From positions 1 through 18,190 of the forward strand of contig CAMPJJ010000103.1 in assembly GCA_946886855.1 (NCBI GenBank): a stretch of 18,190 nucleotides of DNA. The letters are read 5' to 3'. Position 1 is the stretch's first letter. Each line of letters starts with the position of its first letter. This document shows positions 9,855-17,106 of this stretch, one piece after another. Source of the DNA: an uncultured Roseateles sp. GTDB taxonomy: Bacteria > Pseudomonadota > Gammaproteobacteria > Burkholderiales > Burkholderiaceae. The notes beneath the pieces were generated by a model. The model made no database searches, was not told the DNA's origin, and saw only the letters and a list, made by a program, of their open reading frames with translations. A program made the position numbers and the translations under genes.

Positions 9855-10568
9855 ATGACGACGACCGACGCCACGATCGACACCGACCTGCTCCCCCGCC
9901 TGCGCCGCAGCACCGGGCCGCTGCACGACGACATCGAGGCACTGCTGCGGCTGGAGGCACCGATGCCGCTGATGCGCTACGGCCGCATCCTGCGCGGCTT
10001 CCACGACTTCCTGCAGCTCTGGGAACCGCGCGTGCGCCAGGCGCTGCCGGAGCGCCTGCGCCCGTGGTTCGACGCCCGGGTGCGCTCGCCCTTCGCGGCG
10101 CGCGACCTGGCCGCGCTCGAATTGCCGGAGGACGGCGCGGACGCCGCGATGCGGGCCTCGGCCCTCGCAGCGCTGCGCAGCCTGCGGCTGGATTGCCCGG
10201 CGGCGGCGATCGGCTCGCTCTACGTCATCGAGGGGTCGGCGCTCGGCGGCCAGGTGCTGACGCCGAAACTTCTGGCCGCGCACGGCCTGACCCCCGAGCA
10301 CGGCACGGCCTACTTCCACGGCTTCGGCGCACGGACCGGCGCGATGTGGCGGGAGTTCCGCCAGGTCGCCGAGGCCGAAGCCGGCGCAGAGGAAGACGAC
10401 CGTGCCGCCGCCTGCGACGCGGCGGTGGACACCTTCCGCGCGCTGGTGGCGACCTTTGCGTCGGTCGATGCGTCGGTCGATGCGCCGGTCGATGCGCCGG
10501 TGGTTGCACCGGATCCGACGGCGGCGCCCCGCGCCGCCGCCGCCACCTCACCGCCGAGGTCGTCATGA
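9855..10568 (+). CDS. bphO: Biliverdin-producing heme oxygenase BphO
   Basis: A 237-residue heme oxygenase that opens heme to biliverdin IXalpha, the chromophore of the phytochrome encoded next. The proximal heme histidine is expected in the N-terminal STGPLHDDIE segment (His near 24). The distal-helix signature GSLYVIEGSALGG follows a helical middle part, and HGFGARTGAMWREF is typical of bacterial BphO. ATG 9855 has only GAG as a ribosome site; a TTG at 9840 is in frame but less likely. The last about 35 residues are an Ala/Val/Asp/Pro tail coded by a 12-base tandem repeat (10458-10505), outside the enzyme fold. The stop overlaps the bphP start (ATGA, 10565-10568), showing translational coupling. 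Confidence 0.92.
   Translation: MTTTDATIDTDLLPRLRRSTGPLHDDIEALLRLEAPMPLMRYGRILRGFHDFLQLWEPRVRQALPERLRPWFDARVRSPFAARDLAALELPEDGADAAMRASALAALRSLRLDCPAAAIGSLYVIEGSALGGQVLTPKLLAAHGLTPEHGTAYFHGFGARTGAMWREFRQVAEAEAGAEEDDRAAACDAAVDTFRALVATFASVDASVDAPVDAPVVAPDPTAAPRAAAATSPPRSS
10458..10505 (+). repeat. 12-bp tandem repeat in the 3' end of bphO
   Basis: Four copies of a 12-base unit: GCGTCGGTCGAT twice, GCGCCGGTCGAT once, and a diverged GCGCCGGTGGTT. They keep the frame and encode Ala-Ser/Pro-Val-Asp units in the C-terminal tail. Such a repeat can change copy number by slippage without a frameshift, so tail length probably varies among strains. Confidence 0.85.
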
Positions 10569-12907
10569 GCACCGGCGCGCTGTCGCTCTCCCCGACGGAC
10601 CTGCAGATCGCGCAGTGCGCGAGCGAGCCGATCCGTATACCCGGCGCGATCCAGCCGCACGGCTGGCTGGCCGCCGTCGACTGGCGCAGCGGCGGCCTGG
10701 TCGCGTTCAGCGAGAACTGGTCGGCCCTGCTGGCGTCCACGCCGGACATGCTGCCCGCGCGCATCGAAGGCGCCCTGGACGCCGTGAGCGGCATGCGCCC
10801 GGGGCTGGTCGACGGCGAGGGCCCCGTGTCCTGCGGAACGCTGACGATCGGCGATCGCCGCCTCCACGTGTCGGGCCACCGCATCGGCGAGCTGGCCTAC
10901 CTCGAACTCGAAACCGAGACCGCGGACGCCGGCAACCGCGCGCCGATCTACAGCCTGGCGCGCCACCTGGTGCCGATGATGCAGCGCACCGCCGCGGTGA
11001 CCGAGCTGTGCCGCGTCGTGGTCGCGGAGATGAAGCGGCTGACCGGCTTCGGCCGCTGCCTGGCCTACCGCTTCGACGCCGACGGCCACGGCGAGGTGCT
11101 GGCCGAAGCGATCGACCCGGGCTACGACGCCTACGCCGGCCACCGCTTCCCGGGCTCGGACATCCCGTCGCAGGCGCGCGAGCTCTACCGCATCAACCAC
11201 ATCCGGCTGATCGCCGACGCGCATTACGAGCCGGTGCCGGTGCGCTTCGTCGACGGACGCGACGGCACGGCGCTGGACCTGTCGCAGGCGGCGCTGCGCA
11301 GCGTGTCGCCGGTGCACCTGGAGTACATGCGCAACATGCGGACGCTGGCGTCGATGTCGGTGTCCATCATCGTCGGCGGCAAGCTGTGGGGCCTGGTGTC
11401 CTGCCATGACCACGGTCCGCGCCAGCTGTCCTGGCAGACGCGCATGGCCTGCGAGCATCTGGGTCAGCTGCTGTCGCTGCAGATCGAGGCCAAGGAAGAG
11501 AACGAGCAGGTCACCGAGCAGCTCCGGCTGCGCCAGCTCACGCTGGCGATCGTCTCGCACCTGTCCGACAGCGACGCCACGCTGCAGCGCCTGGTGGAAG
11601 AACCCGGCCCGCTGCTGCGCCTGGCGCGCGCCACCGGCGCGGCGGTGATCCTCAACGACAACTGCTGGGCGGTGGGCGAGACGCCGGACCGCGAGACGCT
11701 GCTGGCGCTCGGACAGTGGCTGGGCAACCGCGTGGACCAGGTCTGGCACAGCGACCGCCTGCCGGTGGAAGCCTCATCCTTGGGCGACGCACCCGGCAAT
11801 CGGCTGGGATCGACGGCGGGGCTGCTGGCGATTTCGATCTCCAAGCTGCACCGGCATCACATCGTCTGGTTCCGGCCCGAGATCGTCCAGACCATCGTCT
11901 GGGCCGGGGACCCGCGCAAGGAATCGTCCACCGGCGAGGACTCGCGCCTGCATCCGCGCCGCAGCTTCGCGAGCTGGAAGGAGAACGTCAGCGGCCGGTC
12001 CCTGCCCTGGACGCCGGGCGAGGTGCACGCGGTGCAGGAGCTGCGACAGGCCTTGATCGGCATCGTGTTGCGCCGCGCCGAGGAGATGGCCGAGGTCGCC
12101 ATGGAACTCGGCCGCGTGAACAAGGAGCTGGAAGCCTTCTCCTACACCGTGTCGCACGACCTGCGCGCGCCGATGCGCCACATCGCCGGCTTCGTGGACC
12201 TGGTGCTGGAGATGGAGGGCGAGGCGCTGTCGGAGCGCTCGCGCCGCTACCTGGCGCACGTGAAGGAGGCCTCCGCCCACGCCGGCCAACTGGTGGACGC
12301 GCTGCTGGACTTCTCGCGCATGGGGCGCTCGGCGATCAAGCACGGCTCGCTCAACACCGGCCACCTGATCGACGACCTGATCGCGGAACAGACCACGCTG
12401 AACAAGGACCGCCGCATCGAATGGACGGTGCAGCGCCCGCTGCCTCGGCTCTGGGGCGATCCGGTGCTGCTGCAGGTCGCCATCCGCAACCTGGTCTCCA
12501 ACGCCGTCAAGTACACGCGACCGCGCGATCCGGCGAAGATCGAGATCGCCGCCATCGAGAACGAGCACGGCGTCGGCCTGAGCATCTCGGACAACGGCGT
12601 CGGCTTCCAGATGAAGTACGTGAACAAGCTGTTCGGCGTGTTCCAGCGTCTGCACCAGACCGAGTCCTTCGAAGGCACGGGCATCGGTCTGGCGAGCGTG
12701 CGCCGCATCGTCGAGCGGCACGGCGGTCAGGTGGACGCCTGGGGCGAGGCCGACCGCGGCGCCCGTTTCCGTTTCACGCTGCCGACACGCGCGATGCAGG
12801 AGGCGCAGGCCGCCGAAGCGCCCGCGCCTTCCAACGCCTCGTCCGCCGACGGCAGCCTCGCGGCCGCGCGCCAGCGCACCGATTCCGCCGACAATCCCCT
12901 TTTCTGA
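10565..12907 (+). CDS. bphP: Bacteriophytochrome histidine kinase BphP
   Basis: A 780-residue red/far-red photoreceptor. The order is PAS (about 15-120), GAF (140-305), PHY (320-505), HisKA (515-590), HATPase (630-740). Cys18 in CASEPIRIPGAIQPHG is the expected biliverdin attachment residue, which agrees with bphO upstream. In the GAF domain PGSDIP (196-201) replaces the common PASDIP but keeps Asp199; His251 (VHLEYMRNM) and His281 (VSCHDH) match the chromophore-contact histidines. The PHY tongue has WFRPE (435-439) and PRRSF (464-468). Kinase boxes: His531 in SYTVSHDLRAP, N box with Asn646, G1 DNGVG (676-680), G2 GTGIGL (704-709). All are intact, so a light-controlled kinase is expected. The tail (741-780) is Ala-rich. 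The start codon overlaps the bphO stop; the receiver gene follows after 22 bases. Confidence 0.96.
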   Translation: MSTGALSLSPTDLQIAQCASEPIRIPGAIQPHGWLAAVDWRSGGLVAFSENWSALLASTPDMLPARIEGALDAVSGMRPGLVDGEGPVSCGTLTIGDRRLHVSGHRIGELAYLELETETADAGNRAPIYSLARHLVPMMQRTAAVTELCRVVVAEMKRLTGFGRCLAYRFDADGHGEVLAEAIDPGYDAYAGHRFPGSDIPSQARELYRINHIRLIADAHYEPVPVRFVDGRDGTALDLSQAALRSVSPVHLEYMRNMRTLASMSVSIIVGGKLWGLVSCHDHGPRQLSWQTRMACEHLGQLLSLQIEAKEENEQVTEQLRLRQLTLAIVSHLSDSDATLQRLVEEPGPLLRLARATGAAVILNDNCWAVGETPDRETLLALGQWLGNRVDQVWHSDRLPVEASSLGDAPGNRLGSTAGLLAISISKLHRHHIVWFRPEIVQTIVWAGDPRKESSTGEDSRLHPRRSFASWKENVSGRSLPWTPGEVHAVQELRQALIGIVLRRAEEMAEVAMELGRVNKELEAFSYTVSHDLRAPMRHIAGFVDLVLEMEGEALSERSRRYLAHVKEASAHAGQLVDALLDFSRMGRSAIKHGSLNTGHLIDDLIAEQTTLNKDRRIEWTVQRPLPRLWGDPVLLQVAIRNLVSNAVKYTRPRDPAKIEIAAIENEHGVGLSISDNGVGFQMKYVNKLFGVFQRLHQTESFEGTGIGLASVRRIVERHGGQVDAWGEADRGARFRFTLPTRAMQEAQAAEAPAPSNASSADGSLAAARQRTDSADNPLF

Positions 12908-12929
12908 TCCGCTGTGACCCCCGAACGCC

Positions 12930-13388
12930 ATGCTCAAGCCCATCCTGCTTGTTGAAGACGACGCCCGCGACCTCGAATTGACCCTGGTCGCGCTGGAGCG
13001 AAGCCAGCTCGCCAACGAGGTGATCATCGTGCGCGACGGCGCCGAAGCGCTGGACTACCTGAACCGCGAAGGCGTCCACGCGGACCGCGCGGAGGGCAAC
13101 CCGGCGGTGGTGCTGCTGGACCTCAAGCTGCCGAAGGTGAACGGGCTGGAGGTGCTCAAGGCCGTGCGGGCCACGGACCGGCTCAAGAGCATTCCCGTGG
13201 TGATGCTGACCTCGTCGCAGACCGAGTCGGACGTGGTCCACAGCTATGAGCTGGGCGTGAACGCGTACGTCGTGAAGCCGGTGGAGTTCAAGCAGTTCGT
13301 CGCGGCGATCGCGGACCTGGGCGTGTTCTGGGCCGTGCTCAACGAGCCGCCACCGGGATCGCTGCGGGCCTCGCGCCGCTACGAATGA
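12930..13388 (+). CDS. Rcp1-type response regulator of the phytochrome
   Basis: A 152-residue receiver-only protein of the type that pairs with cyanobacterial Cph1 (Rcp1 group). The acidic pocket is Glu9/Asp10/Asp11, the phospho-acceptor Asp64 (VVLLDLKLPKVNG), Thr94 (VMLTSS) and Lys116 (VVKPVEF). The insert after the second helix (LNREGVHADRAEG) and the C-terminal FWAVLNEPPP are characteristic of Rcp1-like regulators, in which the C-terminal extension serves dimerisation. It directly follows bphP, whose Cph1-like kinase is the expected phosphodonor. It lies 22 bases after bphP and 4 before the hybrid kinase gene. No DNA-binding domain is present, so the signal must be passed on, perhaps to the hybrid kinase. 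Confidence 0.92.
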   Translation: MLKPILLVEDDARDLELTLVALERSQLANEVIIVRDGAEALDYLNREGVHADRAEGNPAVVLLDLKLPKVNGLEVLKAVRATDRLKSIPVVMLTSSQTESDVVHSYELGVNAYVVKPVEFKQFVAAIADLGVFWAVLNEPPPGSLRASRRYE

Positions 13389-13392
13389 ACGC

Positions 13393-15387
13393 ATGACTGA
13401 ATCGTCACCGCCGCCGAGCGACGCGGTCGCACCGCCGCTGGAAGTCCTGTTGCTGGAGGATTCGACCTTCGACGCCGAGCTGCTGCTCGCGTCGCTGGAG
13501 ACGACGCATCCGCGCGCGCGGGTGACCTGGGTGAAGGACGAGCCGCAACTGCTCGGGGCGCTGGAGACCCAGCGCTTCGACCTGATCCTGTCCGACTACC
13601 AGTTGCCGGGCTTCACCGGCGCGGAGGCGCTGACGCTGGCGCAGCGGCTGGCGCCGGGCACGCCGTTCATCTTCGTGTCGGGCGTGATCGGCGAGGAGAA
13701 CACGGTGGAGCTGCTCAAGCGCGGCGCCACCGATTACGTCATGAAAGGCCGGCTGACGCGGCTGCCGGTCGCGATCGACCGCGCGCTGCGCGAGGTGCGC
13801 CAGCGCGAGGCGCAGCGCCAGGTCGAAGCCCAGCTGCGCGAGGCCGACGCGCTGTATGCGCGGGTGGTCGATTCGCTGCAGGACCATGCGGTGATCCTGC
13901 TGGACACCGAGGGCCGCATCCGTGACTGGAACCGCGCGGCGGGCACGATCTTCGGCCACGCGCTGGACGCCGTGCGCGGCATGTCGGCGGAGATCCTGCT
14001 GACGCCCGAGGACCGCGCGGCGGGCGTGCTGGAGAACGAGCTGGCGCTGGCGCTCACGCAGGGCGCGGCGCGCGACGACCGCTGGCTGATGCGGCAGGAC
14101 GGCACGCGGCTGCGCGCCGAAGGCGTCGTGACGCCGCTGTTCAGCGCGTCGGGCGTCACGACGGGCTTCTCCAAGATCATCAAGGACTCGACGCCGGCCT
14201 ACGAGGCGCAGCAGGCGCTGCGCCAGGGCAAGGAAGAGGCGGAGCGCGCCAACGAGCTCAAGGACCAGTTCCTCGCGGTGCTCTCGCACGAGCTGCGCTC
14301 GCCGCTGAGTGCGATCACGGGCTGGGCGGACATCCTGACCAACTTCTCCGACGCGCATCCGCTGCTGGGCAAGGCCGCGACGGTGATCCGCCGCAACGCG
14401 CAGCTGCAGGCACGGATGATCAACGACCTGCTCGACATGAGCGCGGTGGTCGCGGGCAAGCTGATGCTGCAGACCATGCCGATGGACCTGGCGGCGCTGG
14501 CCTCGGAGTCGGTGCTGGGCGCGCTGCACGAGGCGCAGGGCAAGGGCGTCGCGCTGAACTGCCATGCGGCGCAGACGGTGTGGATCCCCGGCGACGCGCA
14601 GCGCCTGTCGCAGGTGCTCACGAACCTGATCGGCAACGCCATCAAGTTCACCGAAAGCGGCGGCAGCGTCGACGTGCACGTGGAGGTCGAGGACGGCTGC
14701 GCGCTGCTGCGCGTGCGCGACACGGGACGCGGCATCTCGCCGGAGTTCCTGCCCTTCGTCTTCGACCGGTTGCGGCAGGAGGACGGGTCGAAGACGCGCA
14801 AGGTCGGCGGCCTGGGCCTGGGCCTGGCGATCGCGCGCGCGATCGCGGAGCTGCACCAGGGCCGCATCAGCGCCGACAGCCCGGGACCGGGCGGCGGCTC
14901 GGTCTTCGAGCTGCGCCTGCCGCTGCTGAAGGACCAGGCCTTGTCGCCGCCGCCTGGCGCGGAGCCGGTCGAGCTGTCGGAAGACACGCTGTCGGGCGTG
15001 CGGGTGCTGCTCGTCGACGACGAGGAGGACGCGCGCGAGGTCGGCCAGGTGGCGCTGAGCCGCCTGGGCGCGAAGGTCAGCGTGGCGACGAGCGCGGCGG
15101 AAGTGCTGTCTCGGCTCGAAGAGGGCGAGGAGCACTACGACCTGCTGGTGTCCGACATCGGCATGCCGGAGATGGACGGGCGCTCGCTGATCCGCGCGGT
15201 GCGTCAGCTGCCGGGAGGCAGTCCCGAGCAACTGCCGGCCGTGGCGCTGACAGCGTTCGCGATGGTGGCCGATCGGCAGGAAGGGCTGTCCGCCGGGTTC
15301 CAGGGCTACGTCGCCAAGCCGATCGAACTGGCGGCGCTCACGCGCGCGATCCAGGCCGCGCTGGGACGCAAGACAGGCGCGGACTGA
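13393..15387 (+). CDS. Hybrid histidine kinase REC-PAS-HisKA-HATPase-REC
   Basis: A 664-residue soluble hybrid kinase with no membrane segment. An N-terminal receiver (16-135; Asp68 in ILSDYQLPG, Lys118) is followed by a coiled linker, a PAS domain (157-265, with DTEGRIRDWNRAA), HisKA with His299 in FLAVLSHELRSPL, HATPase with Asn411/Asn415 in NLIGNAIKF, G1 DTGRG (443-447), G2 GGLGLGL (472-478), and a second receiver (535-655; Asp588 in VSDIGMPEMDG, Lys642). All phospho-sites are present. A receiver at each end lets it take input from another phospho-donor and pass output onward. As last gene of bphO-bphP-rcp, it is probably a downstream integrator of the light signal; this is inference. No clear ribosome site is seen, so it may be coupled to the receiver gene four bases before. 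Its 3' end overlaps the convergent gene on the minus strand by 50 bases. Confidence 0.92.
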   Translation: MTESSPPPSDAVAPPLEVLLLEDSTFDAELLLASLETTHPRARVTWVKDEPQLLGALETQRFDLILSDYQLPGFTGAEALTLAQRLAPGTPFIFVSGVIGEENTVELLKRGATDYVMKGRLTRLPVAIDRALREVRQREAQRQVEAQLREADALYARVVDSLQDHAVILLDTEGRIRDWNRAAGTIFGHALDAVRGMSAEILLTPEDRAAGVLENELALALTQGAARDDRWLMRQDGTRLRAEGVVTPLFSASGVTTGFSKIIKDSTPAYEAQQALRQGKEEAERANELKDQFLAVLSHELRSPLSAITGWADILTNFSDAHPLLGKAATVIRRNAQLQARMINDLLDMSAVVAGKLMLQTMPMDLAALASESVLGALHEAQGKGVALNCHAAQTVWIPGDAQRLSQVLTNLIGNAIKFTESGGSVDVHVEVEDGCALLRVRDTGRGISPEFLPFVFDRLRQEDGSKTRKVGGLGLGLAIARAIAELHQGRISADSPGPGGGSVFELRLPLLKDQALSPPPGAEPVELSEDTLSGVRVLLVDDEEDAREVGQVALSRLGAKVSVATSAAEVLSRLEEGEEHYDLLVSDIGMPEMDGRSLIRAVRQLPGGSPEQLPAVALTAFAMVADRQEGLSAGFQGYVAKPIELAALTRAIQAALGRKTGAD

Positions 15388-16705
15388 GGCGGGCGATGGC
15401 CGTCACGCGCTGCAGGCGCTTCAAGGCCTGATGCGCCGACGGCCCGTCGCTGTCGTCGTGTTCGAGCGTGGCGGCCAGGGCATCGCGCAGTCCCGCGACA
15501 TCGCCGGCTGCCGCCGCTCGGCGGAACCAGACGCTGAAGCACAGCGAGGACAGCGCGCTTCGCTCGCTTCCAGAGAGCGCCACGAAGTCCTGCTGCCACT
15601 GCGGCACGAACGACCTGGTCGGCAGGCTGTCGAGCACATCGACATCGCTCCGAAGCCCCATGTCCAGGGACTTCTCCGCCATCGGCAGCGATGAGGGCGG
15701 CGCCAGGCCCGACTGCAGCGCGACGGCGCACAACATGCCCATCACCAGATTGGCGTGGTACGAGGTGCGCAACACCACCTCCTCATGCGCCAGACCGTGT
15801 CCGGGCTGTTGCGCCCAACGCAGGTATTCAGGCCCTGGCAGGAACGCCTGCGCGTCCTGCACCTTCGCGAGCACGTCGAACGCGAACCCCGCGACCGGAC
15901 TCCAGGGCTGTCGCAGCATCGGCCAGGTCCACAGCAGTTCCGCTGCGAGGTCGAAGTTGTCCGCGTCGAGCGCGGCAGCCAATCCCGCTTCCGCTTCGGC
16001 CACGATCTCCGCGACCGGTCGGCGCAGGTGCACCGGTCGACGCCCCATGTCGGAGGCGTACATCACCACATGCGTGAACATGTACAGGTCCAAGGTCGAG
16101 CACCCCAGCACGTCGAGCGGCCAGTCGATGCAGGTGCTCATCAACAGTGCCTCGTCGATCGGCTCCACATCCACGCGACCGCGCCGGATCTGGTCGAGCC
16201 AGGCTCCTTCGAGCTGGTGATTCGGCAAGCGCTCGGGTCCGCAGACCTCGTTGCCCTCGAGGATGTCGCCGAGCAGGCGGTCGAACGCCTCGTCCGGATA
16301 CCCCGCGTCACCGAGGAACAGATGGGCCGATGCATGCGTCAGGGCGCCACCGGCGTCGTTGCAGAGGCGCTCCCGCACCCTCGCCCCGCGCGCCTGCGCC
16401 ACGAGCTGCACGGCGAGCAGACGGGCCTCGACATCGAGGGTCTCGTCCTCTCCGCGCAAGGGGGCCGTCGTGCGCAGCAGCATCGCGGCCTCGCCGACGA
16501 CCTTGCCCAGCACGAGCGCGGCCGGACGATCCGGTCGGCCCTTCCCGAGGCCCTCCTCCTCCGCGGCCACGGCCGCCTTCAGGGTGCGCCGGGCCAGACG
16601 CACGGCGAGGTGCACCCGGCCCAGCAGGTCGTCTCGACGCCGGGGCGCGGCCGACCGCCTGCCCACCATCGGCCGGACCCCGGGCCTCGAGACGACCGCG
16701 CTCAT
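15338..16705 (-). CDS. Uncharacterised helical protein, faintly DUF6895-like
   Basis: I do not recognise a function. The protein has 455 residues, with no signal peptide or membrane segment, is predominantly helix-forming, and has a basic N-terminus and C-terminus. Features that recall the DUF6895 family (mostly actinobacterial, function unknown), as I remember it, are YMFTHVVMYASDMG (208-221), DNFDLAAELL (249-258) and SYHANLVMG (315-323); the spacing fits an all-helical repeat or alpha/alpha barrel. Cys192 and Cys202 flank an Asp/Pro-containing segment before His212, which could be a metal or active site, but this is a guess. ATG 16705 lies four bases after the stop of the 76-residue gene, so the two are one transcript. 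An alternative in-frame ATG is at 16669. Base composition matches the chromosome. The 3' end overlaps the hybrid-kinase gene tail-to-tail by 50 bases. Confidence 0.75.
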   Translation of the reverse strand: MSAVVSRPGVRPMVGRRSAAPRRRDDLLGRVHLAVRLARRTLKAAVAAEEEGLGKGRPDRPAALVLGKVVGEAAMLLRTTAPLRGEDETLDVEARLLAVQLVAQARGARVRERLCNDAGGALTHASAHLFLGDAGYPDEAFDRLLGDILEGNEVCGPERLPNHQLEGAWLDQIRRGRVDVEPIDEALLMSTCIDWPLDVLGCSTLDLYMFTHVVMYASDMGRRPVHLRRPVAEIVAEAEAGLAAALDADNFDLAAELLWTWPMLRQPWSPVAGFAFDVLAKVQDAQAFLPGPEYLRWAQQPGHGLAHEEVVLRTSYHANLVMGMLCAVALQSGLAPPSSLPMAEKSLDMGLRSDVDVLDSLPTRSFVPQWQQDFVALSGSERSALSSLCFSVWFRRAAAAGDVAGLRDALAATLEHDDSDGPSAHQALKRLQRVTAIARLSPRLSCVPARPGSRA

Positions 16706-16709
16706 GTCG

Positions 16710-16940
16710 TCACTCGCGCAGTTGAGCGCCGTTGCGCAGGATGTCGAGTTCCGGTCCCGGCCAGCCGCAGTTCCAGATGGCGTGGCGGTTGATGATGGTG
16801 ACCAGCGGCTCGCCTTGCAACAGGGCGCGCTCGCCGAACTTGGCGAAGGTCGCGCCGACCGCGTCGATGTTGATGGCCTTGCTCTCGACGAGCGCTTCGA
16901 TGACTTGCTGCTGGAACGCAGTTCTGGCTTCGGATCTCAT
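16710..16940 (-). CDS. Small protein of unknown function, possible modified-peptide precursor
   Basis: A 76-residue protein with an excellent ribosome site (AAGGAG six bases before ATG 16940), and therefore almost certainly expressed. Residues 1-45 look like one or two amphipathic helices (AFQQQVIEALVES, then VGATFAKFGERALLQ). The C-terminal part is different in character: LVTIINRHAIWNCGWPGPELDILRNG, read as 46-71, has two Trp, one Cys (Cys58) and Gly/Pro turns. There is no signal peptide and no membrane segment. A helical front with a compact aromatic/Cys tail, and coupling to a larger uncharacterised gene, is what RiPP precursor-maturase pairs look like; it could equally be a small partner subunit or a regulator. 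No known leader motif, transporter, radical-SAM, YcaO or lanthionine enzyme is seen nearby, so the precursor idea is only a hypothesis. Confidence 0.8.
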   Translation of the reverse strand: MRSEARTAFQQQVIEALVESKAINIDAVGATFAKFGERALLQGEPLVTIINRHAIWNCGWPGPELDILRNGAQLRE

Positions 16941-17009
16941 GACTGACTCCTTGGAGGATGCGCGTCGGAGATGAAGCGGACTGCCTTACCCCGCGATCGC
17001 CTACCGGTT

Positions 17010-17036
17010 GTAGAGGTCGCTCCCGCGACCCACTAC
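17010..17036. promoter_or_regulatory. Hairpin in the leader of the small-protein operon
   Basis: GGTCGC (17015-17020) and GCGACC (17025-17030) form a perfect 6-bp stem with a TCCC loop, extended by GTAG (17010-17013) and CTAC (17033-17036) with a small internal bulge. It lies about 70-95 bases before the start codon at 16940, so it would be in the leader or the promoter. A second pairing, CTAC (17001-17004) with GTAG (17010-17013), competes with it. Role unknown. Confidence 0.4.
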
Positions 17037-17057
17037 CCCTAGGTCGACCGGTTCCTA

Positions 17058-17106
17058 CTTCAAGGGGAAGCATCCCTCTTTGAGGGGAGGAACCCCCTTC
17101 GGAGGG
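17058..17106 (-). terminator. Cluster of three small hairpins after the immunity-like gene
   Basis: Directly after the stop of the immunity-like gene (minus strand) come three short stems: 17093-17106 (minus-strand CCCUC-CGAA-GGGGG, one U-G pair), 17074-17086 (CCCTC/GAGGG, 3-base loop) and 17058-17070 (CTTC/GAAG). No clean T-run follows. They probably act together as a transcript end between the Rhs module and the small-protein operon; a processing or repeat role is possible. Confidence 0.4.

Noticed and set aside
9548..9934. Extension of the receiver protein upstream of 9547
   Set aside because: Arg/Ser-rich with no domain; receiver domains start directly at MPPHAVIVDD.
9644..12907. 1087-codon frame that would extend BphP far upstream
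   Set aside because: The part before 10565 is an off-frame reading of bphO; phytochromes start shortly before the biliverdin Cys, and ATG 10565 does so.
13405..15231. 608-codon open frame on the minus strand opposite the hybrid kinase
   Set aside because: Low-complexity Arg/Gln/His sequence typical of an antisense frame; no ribosome site or domain.
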